From NCBI GenBank assembly GCA_044220545.1, contig JBGAQX010000001.1:62001-126000 (forward strand): DNA of 64,000 nucleotides, in the 5' to 3' direction. The position numbers and the translations under genes are program-made. Shown in pieces: positions 46,579-55,763 of this stretch. How positions within the stretch are numbered: the stretch's first letter is position 1; each line of letters starts with the position of its first letter. The stretch comes from Fen-999 sp044220545 (GTDB lineage: Bacteria > Pseudomonadota > Gammaproteobacteria > Burkholderiales > Rhodocyclaceae). A model generated the notes under the pieces. The model was given only the letters and a program-made list of their open reading frames with translations. It was not told where the DNA came from and searched no databases.

Positions 46579-49152
46579 ATGTCAGGCACCCGATTCCAGC
46601 TCGAAGTCAATCCTAAACTCCCCGAGCGGTTGGGCCGTCTCGACGAGATCGCCAACAACCTCTGGTATAGCTGGGACCGGCCCACCCGGACGCTGTTCGC
46701 CCGCCTGGGCAACAAGCTGTGGGGCGCCGTCGGGCACAGTCCGAAGGCTTTCCTGAAGCGGGTCGACCAGCACCGTCTCGACGAGGCGACCGCCGATCCG
46801 GTATTCCTGGGCGTCATGGCTCGGGTGCTGTCGGCCTATGACAGCTACCTCACGGCGCCTGCGCGCGAGCACATGCCGCACATGGGTGAGGGCGACCTGA
46901 TCGCCTACTTCTGCGCCGAGTTCGGCTTTCACGAAAGTCTGCCGATCTACTCGGGCGGCCTGGGTATCCTGGCCGGCGACCACTGCAAGACCGCTTCCGA
47001 CCTCAATCTGCCGTTTGTCGGCGTCGGCCTGCTCTATCGACAAGGCTACTTCCTGCAAACGATCGACGCCGACGGTCGCCAGCACGCCACCTACAACGAC
47101 ACCGACTTCGACGACCTGCCGATCCAGCCGGTGCTGCGCGCCGACGGTAGCGAGTTGCATGTGATCGTCAAGTTTCCCGGCCGCGAAGTGCGGGTCAAGG
47201 TCTGGAAGGCCTTGGTCGGCCACATCACGCTCTACCTGCTGGATACCAACGTCGCGGAGAATTCTCCCCACGACCGGGATATCGCCCACCAGCTTTATGG
47301 CGGCGACCGGGTGACGCGTCTCGAGCAGGAGATCATTCTCGGCATGGGCGGTGTACTGGCCTTGAGCGAGATCGGCCTCAAGCCAACGGTCTGGCACATC
47401 AACGAAGGCCACGCCGCCTTTCTGATCCTGGAGCGGATGCGGCTACTGGTCAAGGGCGGCATGGACATGCCGTCGGCGCTGGAAGCCGTTGCCTGCAACA
47501 CCGTCTTCACCACCCACACAGCCGTGCCCGCGGGTCACGACCATTTTGGCGAGGACATGATCCGCCAATATTTCCATGGCTGCTGTGCCGAAATGGGTTG
47601 CGACATCGGCACCCTGATCGCCCTTGGCCAGACAGCCGGACGCGGCGACTTCAACATGACGGCCCTGGCCATTCGCGGCTCCCGGCATCAGAACGGCGTG
47701 TCACTGGTCCACGGCGAGGTGTCGTCGCAGATCTGCGCCGAGATGTGGCCGCAGATCGACCCGCCGGAGAACCCGATCGGCCACGTCACCAACGGTGTGC
47801 ACGTGCCGACCTTTCTCTCCGACATGTGGCACGAAACCTTCGATCGGATCCTTGGTCCCGCCTGGTCGCAGCGGCTGACCGACGCCCAGGTCTGGCAGGA
47901 GATCCACCAGATCCCCGATCATCTGTACTGGAGCGTGCGCCAGTCCATGAAGTCGCAGATGCTCCATCTGGTCAGGCACCGCATCAGCCAGCAGCACCAG
48001 CGCAGCCACGGTTCCGAAGCCCACGTCGACCGCCTGATGCGCGTGGCGGACCCCGAGAATCCAAATGTGCTGACCATCGGCTTCGCCCGCCGATTCGCCA
48101 CCTACAAGCGCGCCACCCTGCTGTTCCAGAATCTCTCGTGGCTGAAGCAGATCGTCAGCGATCCCCAGCGGCCGGTGGTGTTCATCTTCGCCGGCAAGGC
48201 CCACCCGGCGGACGAGCCGGGGCAGGCGATGATCCGGCGCATCGCCGAAGTGGCGGCCATGCCCGAGTTCATGGGACATATCCTGCTGGTGGAAGGCTAC
48301 GATCTGCGTCTCGCCCGCCGACTGGTGTCCGGCGTCGACGTCTGGCTGAACAACCCGGTGTATCCGCTGGAGGCGTCGGGAACCTCGGGCATGAAGGCGG
48401 CATTGAACGGCGTCATCAACCTGTCCGTACTGGACGGCTGGTGGGACGAGGGCTACGAGGAAGGCCACGAGCGGGAAAACGGCTGGGCGATCAAACCGAC
48501 CTCAAGCGCCTACGATCACGGCGTGGACGAAGGCCGCCGCGACTACGAAGAGGCGCGCACTCTCTATGAGATCCTCCAGGACAAGGTGGCGCCCCTCTAC
48601 TACGACCGCGGACCGATGGGCTACTCGCCGGGCTGGGTGGCCATGTCGAAACGCTCCATCGCCACCATCACCCCCCGCTTCAATTCGGCGCGCATGGTCG
48701 GCGAATACGTCACCAAGTTCTATCAACCGGCCACCAAGCAGTGGCGCCGCTACAGCGACAAGGACTTTGCCAGCGCGCGCTTGATCGCCGACTGGAAGGG
48801 ACGGGTCCGCGCCGCCTGGCCGGGAGTCAGCCTGAGGCAAGTCAAGAGCGTGGAGCGTCGTATCGCCTTCGGCGGCAGCGTTCATTTCGAGGTGGCGGTG
48901 CGCCTGCAAGGCCTGGCACCGACCGACGTGATGGTGGAACTGCTCTTCAGCCGACCGAATTCCAACGCCCAATCGCGCCCACCGCGGCCTTACCGGCTGC
49001 AATATCAGGGACCGGGAACCGATGGCGAAAGCGTCTTCTCCCTGGACCTGAAACCGGAGGTGTGCGGCAAGATCGACTATCGCCTGCGCGCCTACCCTCA
49101 CCACGAATTGCTGACTCACCCCTTTGAGATGGGAATGATGGTCTGGTTATGA
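46579..49152 (+). CDS. glgP: Alpha-glucan (glycogen) phosphorylase, DUF3417 type
   Basis: Releases glucose 1-phosphate from glycogen chains (GT35). The 857 residues carry an N-terminal DUF3417 segment (PKLPERLGRLDEIANNLWYSW) and the phosphorylase core, with the PLP lysine K606 in GTSGMKAALNG. This branch is distinct from E. coli GlgP/MalP. GCGAGA precedes the ATG. The stop overlaps the pgi start (ATGA), so phosphorylase and isomerase are made together. Confidence 0.96.
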   Translation: MSGTRFQLEVNPKLPERLGRLDEIANNLWYSWDRPTRTLFARLGNKLWGAVGHSPKAFLKRVDQHRLDEATADPVFLGVMARVLSAYDSYLTAPAREHMPHMGEGDLIAYFCAEFGFHESLPIYSGGLGILAGDHCKTASDLNLPFVGVGLLYRQGYFLQTIDADGRQHATYNDTDFDDLPIQPVLRADGSELHVIVKFPGREVRVKVWKALVGHITLYLLDTNVAENSPHDRDIAHQLYGGDRVTRLEQEIILGMGGVLALSEIGLKPTVWHINEGHAAFLILERMRLLVKGGMDMPSALEAVACNTVFTTHTAVPAGHDHFGEDMIRQYFHGCCAEMGCDIGTLIALGQTAGRGDFNMTALAIRGSRHQNGVSLVHGEVSSQICAEMWPQIDPPENPIGHVTNGVHVPTFLSDMWHETFDRILGPAWSQRLTDAQVWQEIHQIPDHLYWSVRQSMKSQMLHLVRHRISQQHQRSHGSEAHVDRLMRVADPENPNVLTIGFARRFATYKRATLLFQNLSWLKQIVSDPQRPVVFIFAGKAHPADEPGQAMIRRIAEVAAMPEFMGHILLVEGYDLRLARRLVSGVDVWLNNPVYPLEASGTSGMKAALNGVINLSVLDGWWDEGYEEGHERENGWAIKPTSSAYDHGVDEGRRDYEEARTLYEILQDKVAPLYYDRGPMGYSPGWVAMSKRSIATITPRFNSARMVGEYVTKFYQPATKQWRRYSDKDFASARLIADWKGRVRAAWPGVSLRQVKSVERRIAFGGSVHFEVAVRLQGLAPTDVMVELLFSRPNSNAQSRPPRPYRLQYQGPGTDGESVFSLDLKPEVCGKIDYRLRAYPHHELLTHPFEMGMMVWL

Positions 49153-50786
49153 ACACGCCCGTCACCGCCACGAAGACCTGGCAAACCCTGGCGGCACATG
49201 GCGAACGTGCCCGCGCGCTGCACCTGCGCGAATTGTTCGCCGCCGATCCGCAACGCTTCCAGCGCTTTTCGCTCGAACAGGGCGGCCTGCTGGCCGATTT
49301 TTCCAAACAGCGTTTGACACCCGAAGCCTTGAACGCCTTGTACGGCCTGTGGTGGGCCGCCGATCTGCCGGGCTGGCTGGCTCGCCTGCAGGCCGGCGAT
49401 GCGATAAACCATACCGAAGGCCGGGCGGTCCTCCATCATGCCCTGCGCTACCAGGGCGGACGGGCGATCCTGCAAGGGGGCCACGACGTCATGCCGCTGG
49501 TGCGCGGTGTTCTGGAACAGATGCGCCGCTTCTGCGCCGCCATTCACGACGGCGAATGGCGCGGCGCCACCGGCGAGCGGATCCTCGACGTGGTCAACAT
49601 CGGCATCGGCGGCTCCGATCTGGGGCCGAAGATGGCCACCCAGGCACTGGGCGCGCACCGCGTGCCGCATCTCAAGGTGCATTACGTCTCGAATCTCGAT
49701 GGCGCCCACCTCGCCACCGTGTTGACCGGGCTCAGCCCGCGCACGACGCTGTTCATCATCGCCAGCAAGACCTTCACCACCCAGGAAACCATGCAGAACG
49801 CGGCCTCGGCACGCCGCTGGCTGGTGGAGGCGCTGGGCGAACCGGCGGTGCGCCGCCACTTCGTCGCCGTATCCACCAATCTGTCCGAAGTCACCAAGTT
49901 CGGCATCGATCCCGACAATGCCTTCGCCTTTTGGGACTGGGTCGGCGGCCGATTTTCGGTCTGGTCGGCCATCGGCCTGCCCGTGGCGCTCTCCGTCGGC
50001 TTCGAGAACTTCCAGCGTTTCCTGGCCGGTGCGGCCGCGATGGATACCCACTTCTTCGAGGCCCCGGCGGAACGCAATCTGCCTTTCGTCCTGGCGGCGC
50101 TCGATGTCTGGAACAGTGATTTCCTCGGTGCCGAGACCCGTGCCTGCCTGCCCTACAGCCAGTCGCTGGAGTTGTTGCCGCGCTTCCTGCAGCAACTGGA
50201 AATGGAATCGAACGGCAAGCGCGCCGGGCGCGCCGGCCACGACACCGGTTGCGCCACCTCACCCATAGTCTGGGGCGAGGCGGGCACCAACGGCCAGCAT
50301 GCCTTTTACCAATTGATCCACCAGGGTGGCCGGCTGATCCCCTGCGAGTTCATCGTCTGCCGCGAACCCGATTTTCCGCTGGCCGGCCATCACGACAAGC
50401 TGTTGGCCAACTGCTTCGCCCAGGCCGAGGCGTTGATGCGCGGCAAGACCGCCGACGAGGCAAGCGCCGAGATGGCCGCGGCCCACATGCCCGAATCGGT
50501 GATCGACCGTCTGTTGCCCTACAAGGTGTTCCCGGGCAACCAACCCTCGACGACGCTGCTGCTGCCCCGCCTCGACCCCTACAACCTCGGTCAGTTGATT
50601 GCCTTGTACGAACACAAGGTCTTCGCCCTCGGCGCGATCTGGAACTTGAATGCCTACGATCAGTGGGGCGTCGAGTATGGCAAGCAACTCGCCAACCGAC
50701 TGCTGCCGATCGTCGAAGGCCGCGCCGCCACCGAGGGCCTGGACAGTTCCACCGCCGGCCTGATCGCCTACTGTCGAAAATCATGA
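49149..50786 (+). CDS. pgi: Glucose-6-phosphate isomerase
   Basis: Interconverts glucose 6-phosphate and fructose 6-phosphate, linking glycogen to glycolysis. 545 residues with the family signatures NIGIGGSDLGPKM, SKTFTTQETMQNA, FWDWVGGRFSVWSAIGLP and the GEAGTNGQHAFYQLIHQG block. It overlaps both glgP and glgA by 4 bases in ATGA junctions, an arrangement that ties sugar-phosphate flux enzymes into one translation unit. Confidence 0.98.
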   Translation: MNTPVTATKTWQTLAAHGERARALHLRELFAADPQRFQRFSLEQGGLLADFSKQRLTPEALNALYGLWWAADLPGWLARLQAGDAINHTEGRAVLHHALRYQGGRAILQGGHDVMPLVRGVLEQMRRFCAAIHDGEWRGATGERILDVVNIGIGGSDLGPKMATQALGAHRVPHLKVHYVSNLDGAHLATVLTGLSPRTTLFIIASKTFTTQETMQNAASARRWLVEALGEPAVRRHFVAVSTNLSEVTKFGIDPDNAFAFWDWVGGRFSVWSAIGLPVALSVGFENFQRFLAGAAAMDTHFFEAPAERNLPFVLAALDVWNSDFLGAETRACLPYSQSLELLPRFLQQLEMESNGKRAGRAGHDTGCATSPIVWGEAGTNGQHAFYQLIHQGGRLIPCEFIVCREPDFPLAGHHDKLLANCFAQAEALMRGKTADEASAEMAAAHMPESVIDRLLPYKVFPGNQPSTTLLLPRLDPYNLGQLIALYEHKVFALGAIWNLNAYDQWGVEYGKQLANRLLPIVEGRAATEGLDSSTAGLIAYCRKS

Positions 50787-52216
50787 AAGTCCTGTTCGTT
50801 ACGTCAGAGATCGCCCCTTGGGTCAAAACGGGCGGTCTGGGCGACGTCGCGGCGGCGCTGCCGCCCGCCCTGCGCCAGGCAGGTATCGACGTGCGCGTGC
50901 TGGTGCCCTACTACCCGGCCCTGCGCCGCACCTTTCCCGACGCCGCGGCACCGATTGTCGCGACCTTTGGCGGCTTCGGTGCCCACTTCGCCGGCTCCGC
51001 GCTGCGCGAAGCGATGGCGCCGGACGGTACGCCGCTGCTGCTGCTCGACAGCCTTGCCTACTTCGACCGTCCCGGCAATCCCTACCTCGGCCCGGAAGGC
51101 CACGACTGGCTGGACAACCATTTGCGCTTCGGTCTGCTGTCGCGCATCGCCGCCTGGCTGGGCTCGGAAGACAATTTCCTGCCCTGGCATCCGGACGTGC
51201 TTCACTGCAACGACTGGCAGAGCGGGCTCGCACCCGCCTACCTGCGCCTGTTGCCGGGCGGCCGGGCCCGTTCGATCGTGACGGTGCACAACCTGGCCTT
51301 CCAGGGCCTGTTCGGCCAGAACACCCTGCACGAAGTCGGCCTGCCGACGTCGGCCTGGGCGATGAATGGCGTCGAATACTATGGCTATCTATCCTTTCTC
51401 AAGGCGGGGCTCTACTATGCCGACGCCATCACCACCGTCAGCCCCAGCTATGCCGCCGAAATCCAGACCGACGCCGAAGGCATGGGCCTGGCCGGTCTGC
51501 TGCGCGACCGCGCCACCGACTTGATCGGCATCCTGAACGGCATCGATACGGCGGCCTGGGATCCGGCGCGCGATGCGCACCTGCCATTCGCCTACGACGC
51601 GAAGCGACTGCCCCAGAAGCAGAAGATCAAGGCGGCGTTGCAGCAGGAAATGGGGCTGGCTGTGCGCGACGACATCCCGCTGCTGGGGATCGTCAGCCGT
51701 CTCACCCATCAGAAGGGGCTGGACCTGGTGCCCATGATCCAGCAAGCCATTGCCAAGCTGCCGGCGCAGTTGGTGGTGCTCGGCAGCGGCGAGCGCGGCC
51801 TGGAGGAGTTGTTTCGCGAACTGGCGAGCCTCGATCCGGCCAACCTTGGGGTCAGGATCGGCTTCGACGAGGGCCTCGCACACCGCATCGAGGCGGGCGC
51901 CGACATATTTCTAATGCCGTCGCGCTTCGAGCCCTGCGGCCTCAACCAGATGTACAGCCTGCGTTACGGCACGCCGCCCATCGTCCGCGCCACCGGGGGC
52001 CTGGCGGACACGGTGATCGACGGCGTCAATGGCTTCAGCTTCCTCAACCCCACCGCCGAAACCTTGCTGGCGACGATAGAACGGGCCGTGAAGACCTGGC
52101 ACAACAAGGCCGACTGGCGTCGACTGCAAGAGGATGGCATGAGCCGCGATGTCGGCTGGTCCGGCCCGGCGCGCCGGTACGCCGCGCTCTATGAGCACCT
52201 GAGCACCACGCTGTGA
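50783..52216 (+). CDS. glgA: Glycogen synthase (ADP-glucose)
   Basis: Extends alpha-1,4-glucan chains from ADP-glucose (GT5). The 477 residues contain the ADP-glucose-binding KTGGL motif at 15-19, the HCNDWQSGLAPAYL segment, and the C-terminal GT-B signatures VSRLTHQKGLDL and MPSRFEPCGLNQMYSLRYG. The ATG overlaps the pgi stop. folA follows after 12 bases. Confidence 0.97.
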   Translation: MKVLFVTSEIAPWVKTGGLGDVAAALPPALRQAGIDVRVLVPYYPALRRTFPDAAAPIVATFGGFGAHFAGSALREAMAPDGTPLLLLDSLAYFDRPGNPYLGPEGHDWLDNHLRFGLLSRIAAWLGSEDNFLPWHPDVLHCNDWQSGLAPAYLRLLPGGRARSIVTVHNLAFQGLFGQNTLHEVGLPTSAWAMNGVEYYGYLSFLKAGLYYADAITTVSPSYAAEIQTDAEGMGLAGLLRDRATDLIGILNGIDTAAWDPARDAHLPFAYDAKRLPQKQKIKAALQQEMGLAVRDDIPLLGIVSRLTHQKGLDLVPMIQQAIAKLPAQLVVLGSGERGLEELFRELASLDPANLGVRIGFDEGLAHRIEAGADIFLMPSRFEPCGLNQMYSLRYGTPPIVRATGGLADTVIDGVNGFSFLNPTAETLLATIERAVKTWHNKADWRRLQEDGMSRDVGWSGPARRYAALYEHLSTTL

Positions 52217-52228
52217 AGGCGTGAAGAA

Positions 52229-52759
52229 GTGAAGCCGCGCATTACCGTGATCGCCGCCGTCGCCGCCAACGGCGTGATCGGCCGCGACAACGCCCTGCCT
52301 TGGCGCCTGCCGGAGGACCTGAAGCACTTCAAGGCCCTGACCATGGGCTACCCGATGATCATGGGCCGCAAGACCTGGGAGTCCCTGCCCGGCCGCCTGC
52401 CCGGCCGCCCGCACATCGTCGTGACGCGCAATCCGGGTTATCGGGCCGAGGGAACGACGGTAGTCGACTCGCTACCGGCGGCCATTGCGGCCGCGGGCGA
52501 CGCGGACGAGGTCTTCGTGATCGGCGGTGCCGAGCTCTACGCCCAGGCGCTGGGCATTGCCGATCAACTGCAACTGACGGAAATCGCCGCCGACTTCGCG
52601 GGCGACACCCGCTTCCCGGCCTACGATCGCTCGCTATGGCGGGAAACGGCACGGCAGAAACATCGAGCCGCGGCCGGCTTCGACTTTGCCTTCGTGACCT
52701 ATGGGCGACTCAGGACAACGACGCCGGATACCGAAGGCGAGCTCCCCGCCACGGGGTAG
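52229..52759 (+). CDS. folA: Dihydrofolate reductase
   Basis: Reduces dihydrofolate to tetrahydrofolate. The 176 residues include NGVIGRDNALPWRLPEDL with the acidic proton donor at D30, the MIMGRKTWESLPGRLPGR cofactor loop and VIGGAELYAQAL. The start is GTG 52229 after GTGAAGAAG. It ends the glycogen operon, far from thyA, its usual partner. The last 61 bases overlap the end of the convergent FecR gene, unusually much. Confidence 0.95.
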   Translation: MKPRITVIAAVAANGVIGRDNALPWRLPEDLKHFKALTMGYPMIMGRKTWESLPGRLPGRPHIVVTRNPGYRAEGTTVVDSLPAAIAAAGDADEVFVIGGAELYAQALGIADQLQLTEIAADFAGDTRFPAYDRSLWRETARQKHRAAAGFDFAFVTYGRLRTTTPDTEGELPATG

Positions 52760-54267
52760 CCCATATCGTAGGACCCCACCAGCCCGACCCCTCCGGAGCC
52801 AATCAGCACGCCGTTCAGGTGTCCGGAGTCCGGCTTGATCGCGAGGGGAGAGCCCTGTGGCGGCGTCAGGCGCACCGCGAGTGGCATGCCGGCATGGGCA
52901 AACTTCTCGAGCGGCAGAGGCGCCGCCGAAGCCCCGTCGAACACGGCGCCCCGCGCATCGGTGACGCGCAAGGTGGCGGCGGTAACGCTAAGCTGCGAAA
53001 AGTCGACAACAACCTTTGCCGAATTGACCGCGCCACCCACCAGACCCTCTTCGTTGGCGGGGCGACTGGCGCCGGTCAGGGAAAATGTCTGGCTGCCGAG
53101 ATTCGACAAGGCGGTCAGTTGCGCATCGCTGGTTGCCGGCAGGGCGCCGATGACCGAGACGAGGCGTGGCTGTCGCGCACCGAACTGATCGACGACATCG
53201 CCGCCGGCATAGATACCCCAGCGCACGGGGATATCGCCGCCGCCATCGACCAGCTTGGTCGCGCCGGCCTCTACCAGCCGGGCGTCGCCGCGGGTGTAGC
53301 GAAATCCGTTCGACGACCCGATCACCCCGATCAATCCGCTCTCGTCGCGCAGCACGACCAGGTCGCCAGGCTGGTTGACGCCGGCGCCACTGCCGGCATG
53401 ATCCGGGTACTGGTCGGCGGCCGCCACCGCCAGCTTCAGGGGAGCCGCGGTCAAGTCACCGCCAGCCGCCACGACCGGGGCGCCGGGCAGTTGAATGTTC
53501 AATCCTCCGCGCGGTGCCAGCAGCCCGGGCGGCGGATTGCGGTCCGGCCGCTGACCGGGCGCGGGGCGATGATCGCCTTGGCCGCGTTCCCTGGCCGTCT
53601 CGCCGCGCACGCTCCGGGCGTCCGCCTTGCCCTGGGCGGCCGGGACGCCACGCATGAAATCGGGCATGCGATCGAGCCGCACCGGTAGCGCATCCGCGCG
53701 TGGCGGCACGAACCCGACTTCGTTGGCCGCCAGTTCGACAAGCCCGGCGCGGGTCTGGATGTAGGTGGCACCGGAATTGACTTTGTCATAGGTTCCCGAC
53801 TCGGCGCCCGGTGCGCCCGACCAGCCTCCTTCCGGAACGTACACCGGTTCGTGATCGGTGCCACGCACGCCTATGGTGGCCGTCGGGGTGCGTACCAGAT
53901 AGGCATCCTTGCGCGCCTTGCCGATCAGCCCGGTCAGCGTGCGCAGGCCTCCCTTGATCAGATCCAGGATGCCGCGCTCGCCACCACCCACGGCGTAGCG
54001 ATAGGCGTCGATACGGAGACTGGTGTCGGGACGAATCGCGATCGTGCCCTCGTCGACCATCCGCAGTTGCGCCGAGGCATCGGCGGCGGTGACGATCAGG
54101 TCGCCTTCTTGCACCGGCCCGCCCTTGATGGCAACGCGAGTGGGCCCGCCGGGTGGCGACACAGTCACCTGGCCGACCACGAACTGAAACCGGCCGGCAT
54201 CCGCCCAGGCGCAAGCCATGGCCAACGAAAGGACGAAACCGGACAACCAGATCAATGGAGTTTTCAT
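52699..54267 (-). CDS. FecR-domain exported protein
   Basis: 522 residues with a signal peptide (about 1-22, ending ACAWADA). The FecR domain covers about 28-150: EGDLIVTAADASAQLRMVDEGTIAIRPDT followed by VRTPTATIGVRGTDHE, as in FecR-type periplasmic proteins that are not anti-sigma factors. The rest is Gly/Ala/Pro-rich with a low-complexity basic stretch near 215-250 and a beta-rich C-terminus. Its start lies 2 bases after the stop of the TPR/beta-barrel gene, so the two form one unit. No sigma factor gene is nearby, which argues against classical FecR signalling. Confidence 0.85.
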   Translation of the reverse strand: MKTPLIWLSGFVLSLAMACAWADAGRFQFVVGQVTVSPPGGPTRVAIKGGPVQEGDLIVTAADASAQLRMVDEGTIAIRPDTSLRIDAYRYAVGGGERGILDLIKGGLRTLTGLIGKARKDAYLVRTPTATIGVRGTDHEPVYVPEGGWSGAPGAESGTYDKVNSGATYIQTRAGLVELAANEVGFVPPRADALPVRLDRMPDFMRGVPAAQGKADARSVRGETARERGQGDHRPAPGQRPDRNPPPGLLAPRGGLNIQLPGAPVVAAGGDLTAAPLKLAVAAADQYPDHAGSGAGVNQPGDLVVLRDESGLIGVIGSSNGFRYTRGDARLVEAGATKLVDGGGDIPVRWGIYAGGDVVDQFGARQPRLVSVIGALPATSDAQLTALSNLGSQTFSLTGASRPANEEGLVGGAVNSAKVVVDFSQLSVTAATLRVTDARGAVFDGASAAPLPLEKFAHAGMPLAVRLTPPQGSPLAIKPDSGHLNGVLIGSGGVGLVGSYDMGYPVAGSSPSVSGVVVLSRP

Positions 54268-54269
54268 GG

Positions 54270-55640
54270 TCAGCGCCAGTCGTGACGAACAGTGAGCGAG
54301 ATGTCGTGGCGGCGGTAATCATAGACGCCGAAGTTGGAATCCACCCGGGTGTATTGGTACTGAGGCTTCAGCTGCCAGTCCTTGGCGAAGCGCCACTGCG
54401 CGGCCAGCGCCAGATCGGACTGCAAGTCGCGGCGCTGCTCGCCGAACAAGGGGTTCGCCATCTCGTAGCTGGTGTCCAGAACGTTCACGGAGGCCTGTAG
54501 CAGCAGGGCGGGCCAGAGGCCCAACTGGCCACCGAGTTTGACGCCGGCCAGCCGCTTGTCGCCATCGAGATTGCCGTAGCTCTTGTCGGTCGCCCGCTCG
54601 GTCCCGCCATACAGGCCGGCAAAGACAGCGGCGGCCCGCTCGGGCTCGATGGCCACGACGCCGCCCAGGCCCGCCAGCAACTGGTCGCCGCCGTACATGC
54701 GGTAGGAAGCGCCACCCACACTGCCATAGCGCAGACGCTGCTCGGCAAGGTAAGCGGACCACTGGTGACCGCCATCGACCGACCGCCGCCACTCGGCCAG
54801 GGCGCCACCGCTGCGACGATAGTGCTCGTTGAGGTTGAGATCGTATTGCCCCCGGCTCAGGGTAAGCCGGAGCGCATCGCGTGGTCCCGGACGAAACTCC
54901 AGCCCCAGACGCCCCTCAATGCTTCGGCTGTCATAGTAGTCGGTACGACGCACCCGCCGCGCATCGACCCAATCCTGGCTGTTGTTGCGCTGCCTGAAGT
55001 CGACACCGGCCAGAACATCGACATTCTCGCCAACCGTGCGCGTCATGTCCGCACCCGCCGCCAGCGTGGCATAGGCGGCGCCTTTGCTGGTCGATGCGAT
55101 GGTTGCGGAGAACAACGGGAAATAGAAGGAACCGCCGCTGGCTCCGGCATTGAGGTTGCTGTCGTAGCCGACGCCAGTTTCCAAATAGCCAGCGAGGCGG
55201 GAGCTCGGGGCGGTGCCGCCGGCGGCCATGGCCGCGAGATAGCGTTCGATGGTGGCGCGCGCCGGCGGCGGCGGGTCGAAGTTCAAGACAGCGTTGAACT
55301 CGAGTCTGGCGCGAGCATGGTCGCCCATCGCGAAATGCGCGCGCGCCATGTCCAGCCGGGCCGCCGCGTGATTGGGATTGACCGCCAGAACACGCTCGAA
55401 GGCCAGTGTCGCCTGGCCGGGGCGACCGGAATCGAGCGCGGCGACGCCCAGCAGGTAGTCGAAATCCACTTCGCCGGCCAGATCGAACTCCAGCGGGAAC
55501 AGCAGTGTCCAGGCCTCTTCGGCCTTGCCAGCGCGGATCAGGGACTCGGCCTGGACCAGGTCGGCGCCGGCATGGACGGACGAGTTGCCAAGCAAGGCAA
55601 ACAACGCAAGGACAAGGGCGAGGGAACGAGGTTTGGGCAT
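54270..55640 (-). CDS. TPR-containing outer-membrane beta-barrel protein
   Basis: 456 residues from ATG 55640 (the frame opens at TTG 55655). A signal peptide ends near 25. TPR repeats cover about 28-135 (AFERVLAVNPNHAAARLDMARAHFAMGD). From about 150 the sequence alternates polar and hydrophobic residues in strands such as GYLETGVGYDSNLNAG and ends with aromatic-rich LTVRHDWR, typical of a C-terminal beta barrel like that of Slam/DUF560-type proteins. It may export or anchor a partner; the FecR protein encoded 2 bases downstream is the obvious candidate. Confidence 0.82.
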   Translation of the reverse strand: MPKPRSLALVLALFALLGNSSVHAGADLVQAESLIRAGKAEEAWTLLFPLEFDLAGEVDFDYLLGVAALDSGRPGQATLAFERVLAVNPNHAAARLDMARAHFAMGDHARARLEFNAVLNFDPPPPARATIERYLAAMAAGGTAPSSRLAGYLETGVGYDSNLNAGASGGSFYFPLFSATIASTSKGAAYATLAAGADMTRTVGENVDVLAGVDFRQRNNSQDWVDARRVRRTDYYDSRSIEGRLGLEFRPGPRDALRLTLSRGQYDLNLNEHYRRSGGALAEWRRSVDGGHQWSAYLAEQRLRYGSVGGASYRMYGGDQLLAGLGGVVAIEPERAAAVFAGLYGGTERATDKSYGNLDGDKRLAGVKLGGQLGLWPALLLQASVNVLDTSYEMANPLFGEQRRDLQSDLALAAQWRFAKDWQLKPQYQYTRVDSNFGVYDYRRHDISLTVRHDWR

Positions 55641-55664
55641 GTCGGCGCGATCCAATTCACCGAC

Positions 55665-55693
55665 AAGCTAAACAAACTAATACGCCAAGTCAA
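55665..55693 (-). promoter_or_regulatory. Candidate promoter of the TPR/barrel-fecR unit
   Basis: On the minus strand TTGACT (55693-55688) and TAGCTT (55670-55665) are separated by exactly 17 bases. This would place a transcription start some 18 bases before the ATG at 55640. The -35 is good, the -10 poor. Confidence 0.4.
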
Positions 55694-55763
55694 TGGATTG
55701 CAGCGATAACCTCGCGTAAAACAAGAAGAATGTGGCTCTGGTCGCCACTACGGGTACCGATGC

